A stretch of 34,683 nt of DNA from a bacterium. Lineage in GTDB: Bacteria; Chloroflexota; Dormibacteria; UBA8260; Bog-877. The DNA is taken from the NCBI GenBank assembly GCA_021817025.1, contig JAKAWF010000002.1, positions 10,182 through 44,864 on the forward strand. Direction: 5' to 3'. The notes under the pieces were generated by a model, which was given only the letters and a program-made list of their open reading frames with translations, did not search any database and was not told the DNA's origin. Numbering within the stretch: position 1 is the stretch's first letter; each line of letters starts with the position of its first letter. The position numbers and the translations under genes were made by a program. Positions 8,349-17,917 of this stretch are shown piece after piece.

Positions 8349-9008
8349 ATGGTGATCGAACCGGACCCCGGCCTGCCCCAGCACCAGGCCCCGCCAGCTC
8401 CCCAGACCCTGGCCTCGGACCGCGACCGCGACCGCGCGGTGGAGAGCCTCAGCTCGGCCTGCAGCGACGGGCGGCTGGGACTGGAGGACTTCTCGACCCG
8501 CCTGGAGATGGCCTTGGCAGCGCGCACACTGACGGAGCTCGCCTCGATCACGGCCGACCTGGGCCGGTCCGAGCTGGTGGTGGAGCCGAGCCGCCGCCGG
8601 CGGGGCAGCTCTTGGTTCATCTCGGTCATGGGCTCGACCGTCCGCCGGGGACGCTGGCTTCTGGGCTCCTCCTCGCAGGCGGTGGCGGTGATGGGAGAGT
8701 GCGTCCTCGACCTCCGCCAGGCCGAGGTGGCGGGGCGAGACAGCCACATCCTGGCGGTCGCCCTGATGGGCTCGATCTCGGTCGTGGTGCCGGAGGGCAT
8801 CGACGTGGACATCTCCGGGATCGCCATCATGGGCAGCAAGGAGCTGCGCGGTGGCGTCTCCCGCCCGCTGCCCGGGTCCCCCACCATCCGGGTCACCTGC
8901 TTCGCCGTCATGGGCGAGGTCACCGTGCGGGTGCGGTCGGCCACTCCCCGCCTCGACGCGGAGTCCGTTGGGTCACCCGGACTCGAAGGCGGCGGAGTCG
9001 ACCGCTAG
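8349..9008 (+). CDS. DUF1707 and LiaF-like C-terminal domain protein
   Basis: A 219-residue soluble protein with no membrane helix. Residues about 23-75 match the DUF1707 (SHOCT-like) pattern: DRDRAVESLSSACSDGRLGL, EDFSTRLEMALAARTLTEL, ASITADL. The remainder is a beta-rich domain like the C-terminal part of LiaF/YvqF (cell-wall-active antibiotic response), with repeated short strands ending in ISVMGS, VAVMGE, VALMGS, IAIMGS and FAVMGE. These five related xxxMGx repeats are regular and suggest a parallel beta-helix or ladder. Proteins of this type are tied to cell-envelope stress responses in Gram-positives, but their biochemical role is unsettled. It is transcribed alone, divergently from the ABC operon. 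Confidence 0.85.
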   Translation: MVIEPDPGLPQHQAPPAPQTLASDRDRDRAVESLSSACSDGRLGLEDFSTRLEMALAARTLTELASITADLGRSELVVEPSRRRRGSSWFISVMGSTVRRGRWLLGSSSQAVAVMGECVLDLRQAEVAGRDSHILAVALMGSISVVVPEGIDVDISGIAIMGSKELRGGVSRPLPGSPTIRVTCFAVMGEVTVRVRSATPRLDAESVGSPGLEGGGVDR

Positions 9009-9133
9009 GCACGGCATGGCCACCACCGTCACGGCGACCGAGGCGACGGCCACTGAGATGGAGGGCCGACTCGCCACCGGCCCGGGGCACGATGAGTCCG
9101 GACTCGGCGGGGATGCCATGTGCCACTTCGATG

Positions 9134-9159
9134 CTGACGGCGCCTGAGGTTGCCGTCAG
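9134..9159. terminator. Inverted repeat between convergent genes, putative terminator
   Basis: CTGACGGC (9134-9141) and GCCGTCAG (9152-9159) form a perfect 8-bp stem with a 10-base loop in the gap between the convergent LiaF-like gene and the M50-like gene. A second small repeat, GCTGAC-G-GTCAGC (9192-9204), overlaps the stop codon of the latter. Neither has a T-tract. Confidence 0.4.
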
Positions 9160-9199
9160 GGTCGGTCGCAATCGTTCCCTGAGTACGCCGCGCTGACGG

Positions 9200-9808
9200 T
9201 CAGCCGGCGCGGAGCGCTCTTAAAGCCTTCGCGTAGTCCCCCTTCTGGATCCGCGTGACCACCACACTCGCCCCCAGGTTCCAGATCACACTCACGACCA
9301 GGAGGCCCTGACCCCAGGGGGCGCCCGCCAGGGCGGCCGTTGCCGCCGCCGCGATCGAGCAGAGGGTGGTCGAGGTCTCCCCCGCGGCCCACATGGCGGC
9401 CTGCTGCCACCTCCCGGCCGAGCGGCGGCTGGAAGGCTCGGTGAGGACGGCCCACATCGGCAGGAACGACATGATCTGGCGCAGGCCAGGGGGATAGTTC
9501 TCGGGATGGTCGGTGCCTCGCATGCCAAAGCCGCGGAAGCGGATCCCAACCGCTCGTCCCACCAGGTAGTGTCCGAGCGCGTGGGTGCTGAGGTAGATGA
9601 GGAGGAGCCCCAGCCCCAGGCTGAGCTCGCGGCCGGCCGGGCCCGCAGCCGGGACCGCGCACGCCACCGCGATCAGCAGCGCCCCCACGGCAGTGGCGCC
9701 AACCTGGATCGCGACGCCCCTCGCTACCGGGACCCGGAGCCAGAGGGGGGGGCGCACCGGCTGGCTTTGGGTCTCCGAAGTGGACGTCCTGGCGGTGGTC
9801 GAGGTCAT
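9200..9808 (-). CDS. M50-like integral membrane protein with HALGH in place of HExxH
   Basis: A 202-residue membrane protein with about four hydrophobic segments. The segment LLIYLSTHALGHYLVGRAVG near residue 78 has the position and surroundings of the zinc-binding HExxH helix of site-2-protease-like (M50) metalloproteases, but the catalytic Glu is Ala. The C-terminal TRIQKGDYAKALRAL also resembles the tail of that superfamily. With the Glu lost the protein is probably not a protease, or it belongs to a different membrane family. ATG 9808 has an AGGAGG ribosome-binding site 9 bases upstream and overlaps the tetR stop as ATGA, so the two are translationally coupled. A longer reading to 9958 would run inside tetR and is unlikely. 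Confidence 0.75.
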   Translation of the reverse strand: MTSTTARTSTSETQSQPVRPPLWLRVPVARGVAIQVGATAVGALLIAVACAVPAAGPAGRELSLGLGLLLIYLSTHALGHYLVGRAVGIRFRGFGMRGTDHPENYPPGLRQIMSFLPMWAVLTEPSSRRSAGRWQQAAMWAAGETSTTLCSIAAAATAALAGAPWGQGLLVVSVIWNLGASVVVTRIQKGDYAKALRALRAG

Positions 9809-10458
9809 GGGCACGCACCTCCTGATGGATCGGGATTTCGGGCTTGCGATCTGAGCGCGGCGAGGACCGCGTCGACGGTGGCCACGGCGTGGGACTCCTC
9901 CAGCTGCCGGCCCAGCACCAGTGCTGCCAGCAGGGGCGGCCCGGCCAGCAGGTCGCACACGATCTCCTCGTCGATCCGGTTGGAAATCTCGCCGCGGGCC
10001 TCAGCCCGGGCCAGGGCCCGCCGCACCGAGGCCCGACGCGGCTCCACGTAGACGGCCAGGAAGCGGGCCGCGAACTCCGGCCGACCGGCCAGGTCCGCCA
10101 GCAGCGCCAGCACCACCCGCCGGGCGAGCGCGGAGTTGAAGAGGGTGGCCTGATGGAGTTGGACCGCCAGCAGATCCCCGCGCAGGGTCCCGGTGTCGGG
10201 TGCGGGGTCGCTCCCGGCCACGCTCGCCAGCGCGTCGACCACCAGCGCCGCCTTGTGGGACCAGCGGCGGTAGAGGGTGGGGCGGCCGACTCCCGCCCTT
10301 CGGGCCACCTCTCCGAGAGTCAGACCGAGGTAGCCGACCTCGTCGAGCAGACTCACAGTGGCGTTGAGGAGCGCGGCATCGAGGTCGCGCTCCCGGGGCC
10401 GGCCCGGACGCCGGGGTTGGGGACGCGCAGCTCGGTCGATCCCGTTCCCTGCGATCAC
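9805..10458 (-). CDS. TetR-family transcriptional regulator
   Basis: A 217-residue TetR repressor. After a basic leader (RPQPRRPGRPRERDLDAALL) the HTH reads LGLTLGEVARRAGVGRPTLY followed by RRWSHKAALVVDAL, a standard TetR DNA-binding domain. The C-terminal half is alpha-helical and would bind an inducer. I chose GTG 10458 because the longer reading extends through a 22-bp palindrome and upstream non-coding sequence. The stop overlaps the ATG of the M50-like membrane gene (ATGA), so the regulator controls at least its own coupled partner. The palindrome about 27 bases upstream of the start is the probable operator. The inducer is unknown. Confidence 0.9.
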   Translation of the reverse strand: MIAGNGIDRAARPQPRRPGRPRERDLDAALLNATVSLLDEVGYLGLTLGEVARRAGVGRPTLYRRWSHKAALVVDALASVAGSDPAPDTGTLRGDLLAVQLHQATLFNSALARRVVLALLADLAGRPEFAARFLAVYVEPRRASVRRALARAEARGEISNRIDEEIVCDLLAGPPLLAALVLGRQLEESHAVATVDAVLAALRSQARNPDPSGGACP

Positions 10459-10484
10459 TCGACCCCACTCAAACCAGACATGGT

Positions 10485-10506
10485 CATTACGATACGTATC
10501 GTAATG
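10485..10506. promoter_or_regulatory. Perfect 22-bp palindrome, probable TetR operator
   Basis: The sequence CATTACGATAC followed by its exact reverse complement forms a 22-bp perfect palindrome between tetR and glcD, 27 bases from the tetR start. TetR dimers commonly bind such sites, and ACGATACGTATCGT-like operators are known for the family. It probably mediates autoregulation and could also affect glcD, which starts about 120 bases away on the other strand. Confidence 0.75.
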
Positions 10507-10627
10507 CAATCGTCCGCGGCCGTGCTGGGACGCTCCCCGCATCACCTCCGGCCGACCCTCCCGGACCACGCTCCCCCCGGCCCGGGAGGGGATTCTGGGC
10601 TGCGAGGGCGGGCGGTCCGGGGCTACG

Positions 10628-12118
10628 ATGCTCGGTGAGATGGTCATGGGAGCGAGCCCCGCAGCGGTGATCGACATCCGACTGCTGGATGGCTTGCGAT
10701 CCGTTGTCGGCCCGGACTGGGTCCTGACCAGGCCCGATCAGCTGCGCACCTACGAGTGCGACGGGCTGACGGGCTGGAGACAGGTGCCCCTGGCCGTGGT
10801 CCTGCCGTCGACCACCGCCGAGGTCTCGGAGGTGGTCAGGCTGTGCCATCTGGAGGGGGTGCCGTTCGTGGCCCGGGGCAGCGGCACCGGACTCTCGGGA
10901 GGCGCCTTGCCGGTGAGTGATGGGATCGTCGTCGGGCTGAGCCGGATGCGCTCGATCCTGAGCGTGGACATCGAAAACGAGCGGGTGGTGGTGCAACCGG
11001 GAGTCGCCAACCTCGAGGTCACCAAGGCGGTGGAGGCCGCCGGTTACTTCTACGCTCCGGATCCCTCCAGCCAGCGGGTGTGCAGCATCGGCGGCAACGT
11101 GGCCGAGAACTCCGGGGGAGCCCACTGCCTGAAGTACGGCTTCACCACCAACCACGTCCTGGCGGCCACCTTCGTGACCACCGACGGGCGGGTGGCCCAG
11201 CTCGGCTCCTCGGCCTTGGACAGCCCAGGCTACGACCTGCTGGGAGTCGTCATCGGCAGCGAGGGCACGCTTGGCATCGTGACCGAGATCACCCTGCGGA
11301 TCGTGCCCCAGCCGGAGCGCGTCCAGACCCTGCTGGCCGCCTTTGCCTCGACGGACCAAGCCGGGGGGGCGGTGGCGGCGATCATCGCAGCCGGGATCGT
11401 GCCGGCCGCGATGGAGATGATGGACCGGGCCACGATCGAGGCGGTGGAGACCGCGATGCACGCCGGCTATCCCGATTGTGGCGCGGCGCTGCTGGTGGAG
11501 CTGGACGGCCCGACGCCGGAGTGCGAGTCCCTCTTCCAGAGCGTGACCGCCATCTGCCACGCGAGCGGTGCGGGCGAGGTGCGAGTCGCCCAGGATGAAG
11601 CTGAACGCGCCCGCCTCTGGAAGGGCCGCCGGGGTGCCTTCTCGGCCATGGGCCGGGTCAGCCCCGACTACTACGTTCAGGATGGGGTGGTGCCCCGATC
11701 AAAGCTGGCGGAGGTCCTGAGCGGCATCCGGTCCTTGGCTGAGCGTCATGGGTTGCGAGTGGCCAATGTCTTCCACGCCGGCGATGGCAACCTCCATCCC
11801 CTGATCCTCTACGACCGCAGGGCACCCGATGGCCCGGCCCGGGCCAAGGCCCTGGCCGAGGATATTCTCGGGCTCTGCCTGGAGGCGGGCGGGTCGTTGA
11901 CCGGCGAGCACGGGGTAGGTCGCGACAAGGTCTGCCAGATGCCACGCCTCTTCTCGGTCGCGGACCAGGACGCCATGCACCGGGTGAGGGCCGCCATCGA
12001 CCCGGCCGGGCTGGCCAACCCCGGCAAGCTGCTGCCCACTCCCCGCCTCTGTGGCGAGCATCCCGGCATCTACCGGCCTCATCCCCTGGAGCTGGCGGGA
12101 GTGGCCCAGCGGCTGTGA
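10628..12118 (+). CDS. glcD: Glycolate oxidase subunit GlcD (FAD-linked oxidase)
   Basis: The FAD-binding catalytic subunit of glycolate dehydrogenase, which oxidises glycolate (or a related 2-hydroxy acid such as lactate) to the 2-oxo acid. At 496 residues it is the usual length. The VAO-type FAD domain is shown by PFVARGSGTGLSGGALP (about residues 80-96) and YDLLGVVIGSEGTLGIVTEI. The cap and C-terminal region have NVFHAGDGNLHPL and SLTGEHGVGRDK, diagnostic of GlcD. The longest start is ATG 10628. ATG 10640 and ATG 10646 are alternatives, the last having GGTGAG 6 bases upstream. A TACGAT box (10624-10629) overlapping the first ATG hints that one of the later starts is used. It is followed by glcE with a 4-base overlap. 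Confidence 0.93.
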   Translation: MLGEMVMGASPAAVIDIRLLDGLRSVVGPDWVLTRPDQLRTYECDGLTGWRQVPLAVVLPSTTAEVSEVVRLCHLEGVPFVARGSGTGLSGGALPVSDGIVVGLSRMRSILSVDIENERVVVQPGVANLEVTKAVEAAGYFYAPDPSSQRVCSIGGNVAENSGGAHCLKYGFTTNHVLAATFVTTDGRVAQLGSSALDSPGYDLLGVVIGSEGTLGIVTEITLRIVPQPERVQTLLAAFASTDQAGGAVAAIIAAGIVPAAMEMMDRATIEAVETAMHAGYPDCGAALLVELDGPTPECESLFQSVTAICHASGAGEVRVAQDEAERARLWKGRRGAFSAMGRVSPDYYVQDGVVPRSKLAEVLSGIRSLAERHGLRVANVFHAGDGNLHPLILYDRRAPDGPARAKALAEDILGLCLEAGGSLTGEHGVGRDKVCQMPRLFSVADQDAMHRVRAAIDPAGLANPGKLLPTPRLCGEHPGIYRPHPLELAGVAQRL

Positions 12119-13365
12119 CCGGGACGGCACCGGCCCGAGCCGAGCTGGCCAACCTGGTCGGGGACGATGCGGTCCGCCCGGGCGGCCTGCCGGACTCGGT
12201 CGGCGAGCTGGTGCCCACCCTGGTCGTGAGCCCGGCGTCGGCGGAGGGCGTGGCCGCAGTGCTGCAGGCGTCGGATCGGAGGGGTTGGGCGGTCGTGGTC
12301 AGAGGCGGTGGCACCAAGGGGACCTGGGGAGCGCCGCCTCGCCGCTGCGACCTGATCCTGGACACGAGCCGGCTCGACCGCCTGGTCGAGCACGAACCCG
12401 GCGACCTCATCTGCGTCGCCGGGGCCGGCATGACCTTGGGCCGGGTCCAGTCGGCGGTGGCGGGAGCAGCCGGCTACCGCCAACGGCTGATGCTCGATCC
12501 CCCCCAGGGAGAGGGCGTGACGCTGGGAGGGCTGGTGGCGACCAGGGCGGCCGGTCCGCTCCGGAGCCGCTACGGGACCATGCGGGACCTCCTTCTGGGG
12601 GCCCAGTTCGTGCTCGCCGATGGCACGATCGCCCGCACCGGCGGCAAGGTGGTCAAGAACGTGGCTGGATACGACCTCGACAAGCTGCTGGTGGGATCCC
12701 TCGGGAGCCTGGCGGTGCTGGTGGAGGTGGCGGTGCGCCTCCATCCGGTCGCCGAAAGCAGCCGCACGGTGCTGGCGGAGCCGCTCACAGGGCAGGAGGT
12801 CGGGGACTTCTGCGCCGCCCTGCGCCAGGCCCCGGCTGTGCCCAGCCTGGTGGAGGTCCTCTGGCCGGAGCGGGCCGTCCTGGTCCGGCTCGACAGCTCC
12901 GGCCCGGGCGCGGAGCGGCAGGCTGAGCGGGTGGCCGCGCTCCACCCCCGGGCCCGGGTCCTGGACCAGCCTGAGGCCCAGACCTGGCAGCAACGCATCG
13001 ACGGCCGGCCCTGGCACGGCTCAGGGACCGTGGTCGGTCTCTCGGTGCCTCTGAGTGCGGTCGCGGCCCTGCTGCACCTCGCCGACCGCGAGACCGCGCG
13101 TGGCGGCTTGATCGAGCTCTCGCTGCGGGGCACGATCGGGGTCGGCGAGGCTCGCCTCGGAGAGGGCCCCGAGGCCGTGGGGCGGATCAGAGACGCGGTC
13201 GAGACCTGGGGAGGTCACCTCGAGGTGCATCGCGGAGGCACCGGGCTGGGGTCGCTGGGCTCGACGCCCCAGGACCCGATCGGCAGGCAGCTGATGGCGG
13301 CCGTGAAGCGCGCCCTCGACCCCGGTGACATCCTGGCTCCGGGCCGCTGCCGATGGGACGCCTGA
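12115..13365 (+). CDS. glcE: Glycolate oxidase subunit GlcE (FAD-binding)
   Basis: The second FAD-binding subunit of the glycolate oxidase complex, 416 residues. The N-terminal FAD-binding half reads AVVVRGGGTKGTWGAPPRRC (about residues 61-80) and RTGGKVVKNVAGYDLDKLLV (about 180-200), the latter a reliable GlcE signature. The end, DPGDILAPGRCRW, matches the family's terminal motif. Translation starts at GTG 12115 within the glcD stop (GTGA overlap), indicating coupling. It is slightly longer than the E. coli protein (about 350 residues), mainly in the C-terminal half. It should assemble with GlcD and the iron-sulfur subunit GlcF encoded immediately downstream. Confidence 0.92.
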   Translation: MTGTAPARAELANLVGDDAVRPGGLPDSVGELVPTLVVSPASAEGVAAVLQASDRRGWAVVVRGGGTKGTWGAPPRRCDLILDTSRLDRLVEHEPGDLICVAGAGMTLGRVQSAVAGAAGYRQRLMLDPPQGEGVTLGGLVATRAAGPLRSRYGTMRDLLLGAQFVLADGTIARTGGKVVKNVAGYDLDKLLVGSLGSLAVLVEVAVRLHPVAESSRTVLAEPLTGQEVGDFCAALRQAPAVPSLVEVLWPERAVLVRLDSSGPGAERQAERVAALHPRARVLDQPEAQTWQQRIDGRPWHGSGTVVGLSVPLSAVAALLHLADRETARGGLIELSLRGTIGVGEARLGEGPEAVGRIRDAVETWGGHLEVHRGGTGLGSLGSTPQDPIGRQLMAAVKRALDPGDILAPGRCRWDA

Positions 13366-14804
13366 ACGTGCCGGACGCCGAGCGCCCGGTGCCGATGCCC
13401 AGCCCGGAGTCCCGCCCGCCTGTACCGCGGGGGCACGCCGCGGCAGGTGCCGCCGGGCTCGCCTTCGACCTCCACCACCCGCCGAGCCCCGAGCTGATCG
13501 CCGACTGCGTGCACTGCGGATTCTGCCTGCCGGCCTGCCCCACCTATGTCCTCTGGGGCGAGGAGATGGACTCCCCGCGGGGCCGGATCCTCCTCATGGA
13601 CCTGGCCCAGCGCGGCGAGCGGCCGCTGACAGAGGACATGGTGGCCCACTGGGACGCCTGCCTGGGCTGTCTGGCCTGCGTCCCCGCCTGCCCTTCCGGG
13701 GTCGCCTACGACCGGCTGCTGGAGAGCACCCGGCAGCAGGTCGAGCGCCGCTTCCGACGGCCGCTTCGGGAAAGGCTGTGGCGGGCGGGCATCTTCTCCT
13801 TGCTGCCGCATCCCGCGGCTCTGCGGGTGGCGGCGGGGGCGCTCTGGATCGGGCAGGCCTCAGGGCTGCAGGCGAGGCTCGCCGCCTTGGTCGCGCAGGG
13901 CCAGCCGGCCTCTCGGGTGCAGGCCCTGGCCCGCCTGGCGCCGGTGGTTGATCCCCGCCGCCTGGCGGGTCGTCTGCCGGCGCCGCGCCGCCCCTCGAAC
14001 GGGGCCCGGGCCAGGCTCCGGGTGGGCCTGCTGGGAGGCTGTGTGCAGCGGGTGCTGCAACCGCACGTCAACGACGCCACCGCGGCGGTGCTGGCCGCCT
14101 ACGGAGCGGAGGTGCGAGTGCCGCCACGGCAGGGCTGCTGCGGGGCGCTCGAGCTCCACGCCGGGCGGGAGGAGCCGGCCCTGCACCGGGCCAGGCGCCT
14201 GGTGGCGGACTTCGAAGATCCAACCTTGGACCGGATCGCGGTCAACGCCGCCGGCTGCGGCGCCATGCTCCGAAGCCTGGGCCGCCTGCTCGAGGACGAC
14301 CCGGAGTGGTCGGAGCGGGCGGCTGTGGTGGCCGCCAAGGTGCGGGATGTCACCGAGATCCTGGACGAGCTGGGTCCCCCTGAGGCGCTGCGTCCCCTCC
14401 CCCTGCGGGTGGCCTACCACGATGCCTGCCATCTGGCCCACGCCCAGGGGGTGCGGGAGGTGCCGCGCCGGGTGCTGCGGGCGGTGCCGGAGCTGGAGCT
14501 GCTGGAGGTCCCCGAGGGCGACCTCTGCTGCGGGAGCGCCGGGACCTACAACCTGACCGAGGTCGCGGCCGCCCGGGACCTCGGCCGACGCAAGGCGGCC
14601 AACATCGGGTCGGTGGGCGCCGACTGCCTGGTGGCGGGCAATCCAGGCTGCCTGCTGCAGATCCGCGCCGCCCTCTCGGAGTCCGGGGACCCGCTGCCGG
14701 CATTCCATCCGGTCGAGCTCATCGCGGGCTCCCTGAGCGGCTCGGGTGCGAGTGCCTTCATGGTGCCACGGGCAGGGCGTGTGGCGGCCGCGCGCCTGAC
14801 CTGA
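13353..14804 (+). CDS. glcF: Glycolate oxidase iron-sulfur subunit GlcF
   Basis: The iron-sulfur subunit that passes electrons from the flavin subunits to the quinone pool. The 483-residue protein has two [4Fe-4S] ferredoxin motifs near the N-terminus, CVHCGFCLPACP (about 52-63) and CLGCLACVPACP (about 102-113). Two cysteine-rich CCG domains follow, marked by QGCCGALELH and AAGCGAML, then by ACHLAHAQGVR, DLCCGSAGTYNL and GNPGCLLQI. ATG 13353 overlaps glcE by 13 bases, so all three subunits are translated from one mRNA. The first 40 residues are proline-rich and poorly conserved, so a downstream start such as ATG 13395 is possible. Nothing looks broken. Confidence 0.93.
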   Translation: MGRLNVPDAERPVPMPSPESRPPVPRGHAAAGAAGLAFDLHHPPSPELIADCVHCGFCLPACPTYVLWGEEMDSPRGRILLMDLAQRGERPLTEDMVAHWDACLGCLACVPACPSGVAYDRLLESTRQQVERRFRRPLRERLWRAGIFSLLPHPAALRVAAGALWIGQASGLQARLAALVAQGQPASRVQALARLAPVVDPRRLAGRLPAPRRPSNGARARLRVGLLGGCVQRVLQPHVNDATAAVLAAYGAEVRVPPRQGCCGALELHAGREEPALHRARRLVADFEDPTLDRIAVNAAGCGAMLRSLGRLLEDDPEWSERAAVVAAKVRDVTEILDELGPPEALRPLPLRVAYHDACHLAHAQGVREVPRRVLRAVPELELLEVPEGDLCCGSAGTYNLTEVAAARDLGRRKAANIGSVGADCLVAGNPGCLLQIRAALSESGDPLPAFHPVELIAGSLSGSGASAFMVPRAGRVAAARLT

Positions 14805-15083
14805 AGTTTGTCCCCCCGTCCGACCCATCTCACATCCCGGCCAACTGCGCTCCAGGGAGCGGTCGCGGCCATGCTCCGTGCCGACTCCCAAGCGGCATCC
14901 GGTTCGCCCACGACATGGTCCTTGCCGATCCCGCCCGGCCCGCGGCGGTCACGTTTGGGGCTTCGAACGGCCCCCTTTGAGGTGGCCGTTCTCGCACCTC
15001 GGCGCCGGGCGCAGGCGATCTGTCACCGAGTCGGCAACGAACCGTCATCGTCGCCGGGCGCATTGCAAGCCGAGACTTCCCAG

Positions 15084-16529
<1,446 letters not shown>

Positions 16530-16593
16530 CCGGCCCATTCAGGCGACCGCGGCGGGTCAGCGGCTCGGCTCAGTCGCTCGAGTGAGCAGCGGC

Positions 16594-16607
16594 CCGCACC
16601 GGTGCGG
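16594..16607. repeat. 14-bp palindrome between convergent genes
   Basis: CCGCACC followed directly by GGTGCGG gives a perfect 14-bp palindrome in the 98-base gap between the convergent cyclase and lipid-kinase genes. With no loop it is a poor terminator, and its role is not clear. A second repeat, CCCGGTG-CGT-CACCGGG (16641-16657), lies inside the end of the kinase gene. Confidence 0.3.
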
Positions 16608-16627
16608 CTGGGAGGGGGCTCGCCGCT

Positions 16628-17527
16628 TCACCGGACCACACCCGGTGCGTCACCGGGCACGCACAAGGTGAGCGCCCGCGGCCGGACCCGCACCGACATC
16701 CGGCGGCCGTCTCCGAGCGGCTCTCCGTCGGCCTGGCGCGGCTGGGGCACTTCGGCGACCACCTCGACCACCGCCGCGCTGAAGGTCTCCACCCGACCTC
16801 CCTTGGGGTGGCGTCCCGCCATGCTGGTGACCAGGCGAACCCAGTCCAGCAGCCGCCGCGGCGTGATCAGGGCCACCTCGAACAGGCCGTCGTCGGCGAG
16901 GGCGCCGGGCAGCAGGTTCAGGCCGGCTGGGAAGCGCCCCACGTTGGCGACCAGGACCGAGCGCACCTGGCGCGAGATGGCCGGACCTCCATCGAGCCGG
17001 ATCGTGACCGCGAAGGAAGGTCCGCCGAGATGGCGGATGCCCGCGATCACATAGGCGGCCCAGCCCAAGACTCGCTTGGCCCGGTGGGAGGTCTCGGCCA
17101 GCACCCTGGCGTCGAGGCCGATCCCGGCGGCCACGGTGAAGATGCGGCCGTCCACCTCGCCCAGATCGATCACCCGGCGGCCACCGCGGACGGCCGACCA
17201 GACCCCCGCCTCGGCACCGCTGGGAAGCCCCAGGTTGCGGGCCAGCAGGTTGCCGGTCCCGAAGGGCAGCACCGCCAGCGCCACCCCGCTCCCCGCCACC
17301 GCCGCGGCGGCCGCCATCACGGTTCCGTCGCCCCCGCAGACGAAGATCACCTCGGCGCCGGCCGCGGCGGCGGACCGGACCGGGCCCTCGCCGGGGTCCT
17401 CGGGGGTGGTGGTGAGCCAGCTGGGCGGGGGCCATCCCGCCTGGCCGAGCACCTGCAGAACCGCACGGCGGAGAGCAGCCTGGTTGGGAACCCGGGCCGG
17501 GTTGACCAGCACCGCACTCCGGCTCAC
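16628..17527 (-). CDS. Diacylglycerol/lipid kinase family protein (DagK/LCB5 type)
   Basis: A 299-residue soluble lipid kinase expected to phosphorylate diacylglycerol or a related lipid alcohol with ATP. The nucleotide-binding signature is IFVCGGDGTVMAAA (GGDGT at about residues 65-69), followed by LPFGTGNLLARNLGLP (about 87-102). The C-terminal half carries VAAGIGLDARV and LPGALADDGLFEVALI, typical of the family. The start is GTG 17527 with GGGAG 9 bases upstream, 36 bases after the pterin dehydratase. It closes the four-gene minus-strand run that begins with glucan phosphorylase. The lipid substrate cannot be told, and the grouping with glucan metabolism is not obviously functional. Confidence 0.9.
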   Translation of the reverse strand: MSRSAVLVNPARVPNQAALRRAVLQVLGQAGWPPPSWLTTTPEDPGEGPVRSAAAAGAEVIFVCGGDGTVMAAAAAVAGSGVALAVLPFGTGNLLARNLGLPSGAEAGVWSAVRGGRRVIDLGEVDGRIFTVAAGIGLDARVLAETSHRAKRVLGWAAYVIAGIRHLGGPSFAVTIRLDGGPAISRQVRSVLVANVGRFPAGLNLLPGALADDGLFEVALITPRRLLDWVRLVTSMAGRHPKGGRVETFSAAVVEVVAEVPQPRQADGEPLGDGRRMSVRVRPRALTLCVPGDAPGVVR

Positions 17528-17563
17528 TCGCGCAGCTCCCTCACAGGCCCGGCCGGGTGGCCG

Positions 17564-17914
17564 TCAGGGCTCGCCTCCGGCCTGCCCGAAACGGGCGGCG
17601 AGCCGATCGATCTTGGCGGCCATCACGAAGTCGTTGCGGGTCAGGCCACCAGCTGCGTGGGTGCTCAGATCCACGTCCAGGTGGCCCCAGCCCAGGTGGA
17701 GGTCGGGGTGGTGGCCTTCGCGCTCCGCCAGCAGCGCGATCCCAGTCGCCAGCGTGAACGAGGTGGCGTAATCGGGCAGCCCGAAGTGCCGTCGCAGGAG
17801 GGTTCGGGAGAGCTCCCAGGCGGGGTCAAGCTGGGCCAGCAGCTCGGCGAGGTCAGCCGCCGGCAGGGGTGGCGTGCCGCCGGCCCGGCAGCGCTCACCG
17901 GCCAGCTCCGCCAC
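17564..17914 (-). CDS. 4a-hydroxytetrahydrobiopterin dehydratase (pterin-4a-carbinolamine dehydratase)
   Basis: A 116-residue member of the PCD/DCoH family, which dehydrates 4a-hydroxy-tetrahydropterins to recycle the cofactor of aromatic amino acid hydroxylases. The diagnostic motif is present: EGHHPDLHLGWGHLDVDLST (about residues 65-85) followed by THAAGGLTRNDFVMAAKIDR, with the catalytic histidine pair (HHP) and the later His conserved. The start is GTG 17914 with AGGAG 7 bases upstream, only 3 bases after the preceding gene's stop. No pterin-dependent hydroxylase is in the window. Related proteins also occur with roles in molybdopterin or other pterin chemistry, so the pathway is open. 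Confidence 0.9.
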   Translation of the reverse strand: MAELAGERCRAGGTPPLPAADLAELLAQLDPAWELSRTLLRRHFGLPDYATSFTLATGIALLAEREGHHPDLHLGWGHLDVDLSTHAAGGLTRNDFVMAAKIDRLAARFGQAGGEP

Positions 17915-17917
17915 GGA

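Noticed and set aside
9811..9958. Longer N-terminus for the M50-like protein
   Set aside because: It would lie inside tetR, is Arg/Gly/Pro low-complexity, and the ATG at 9808 has a strong AGGAGG site.
14808..15083. Longer N-terminus (92 residues) for the diguanylate cyclase
   Set aside because: Third-position GC bias is weak there and no domain is visible; it remains possible but is less likely than ATG 15084.
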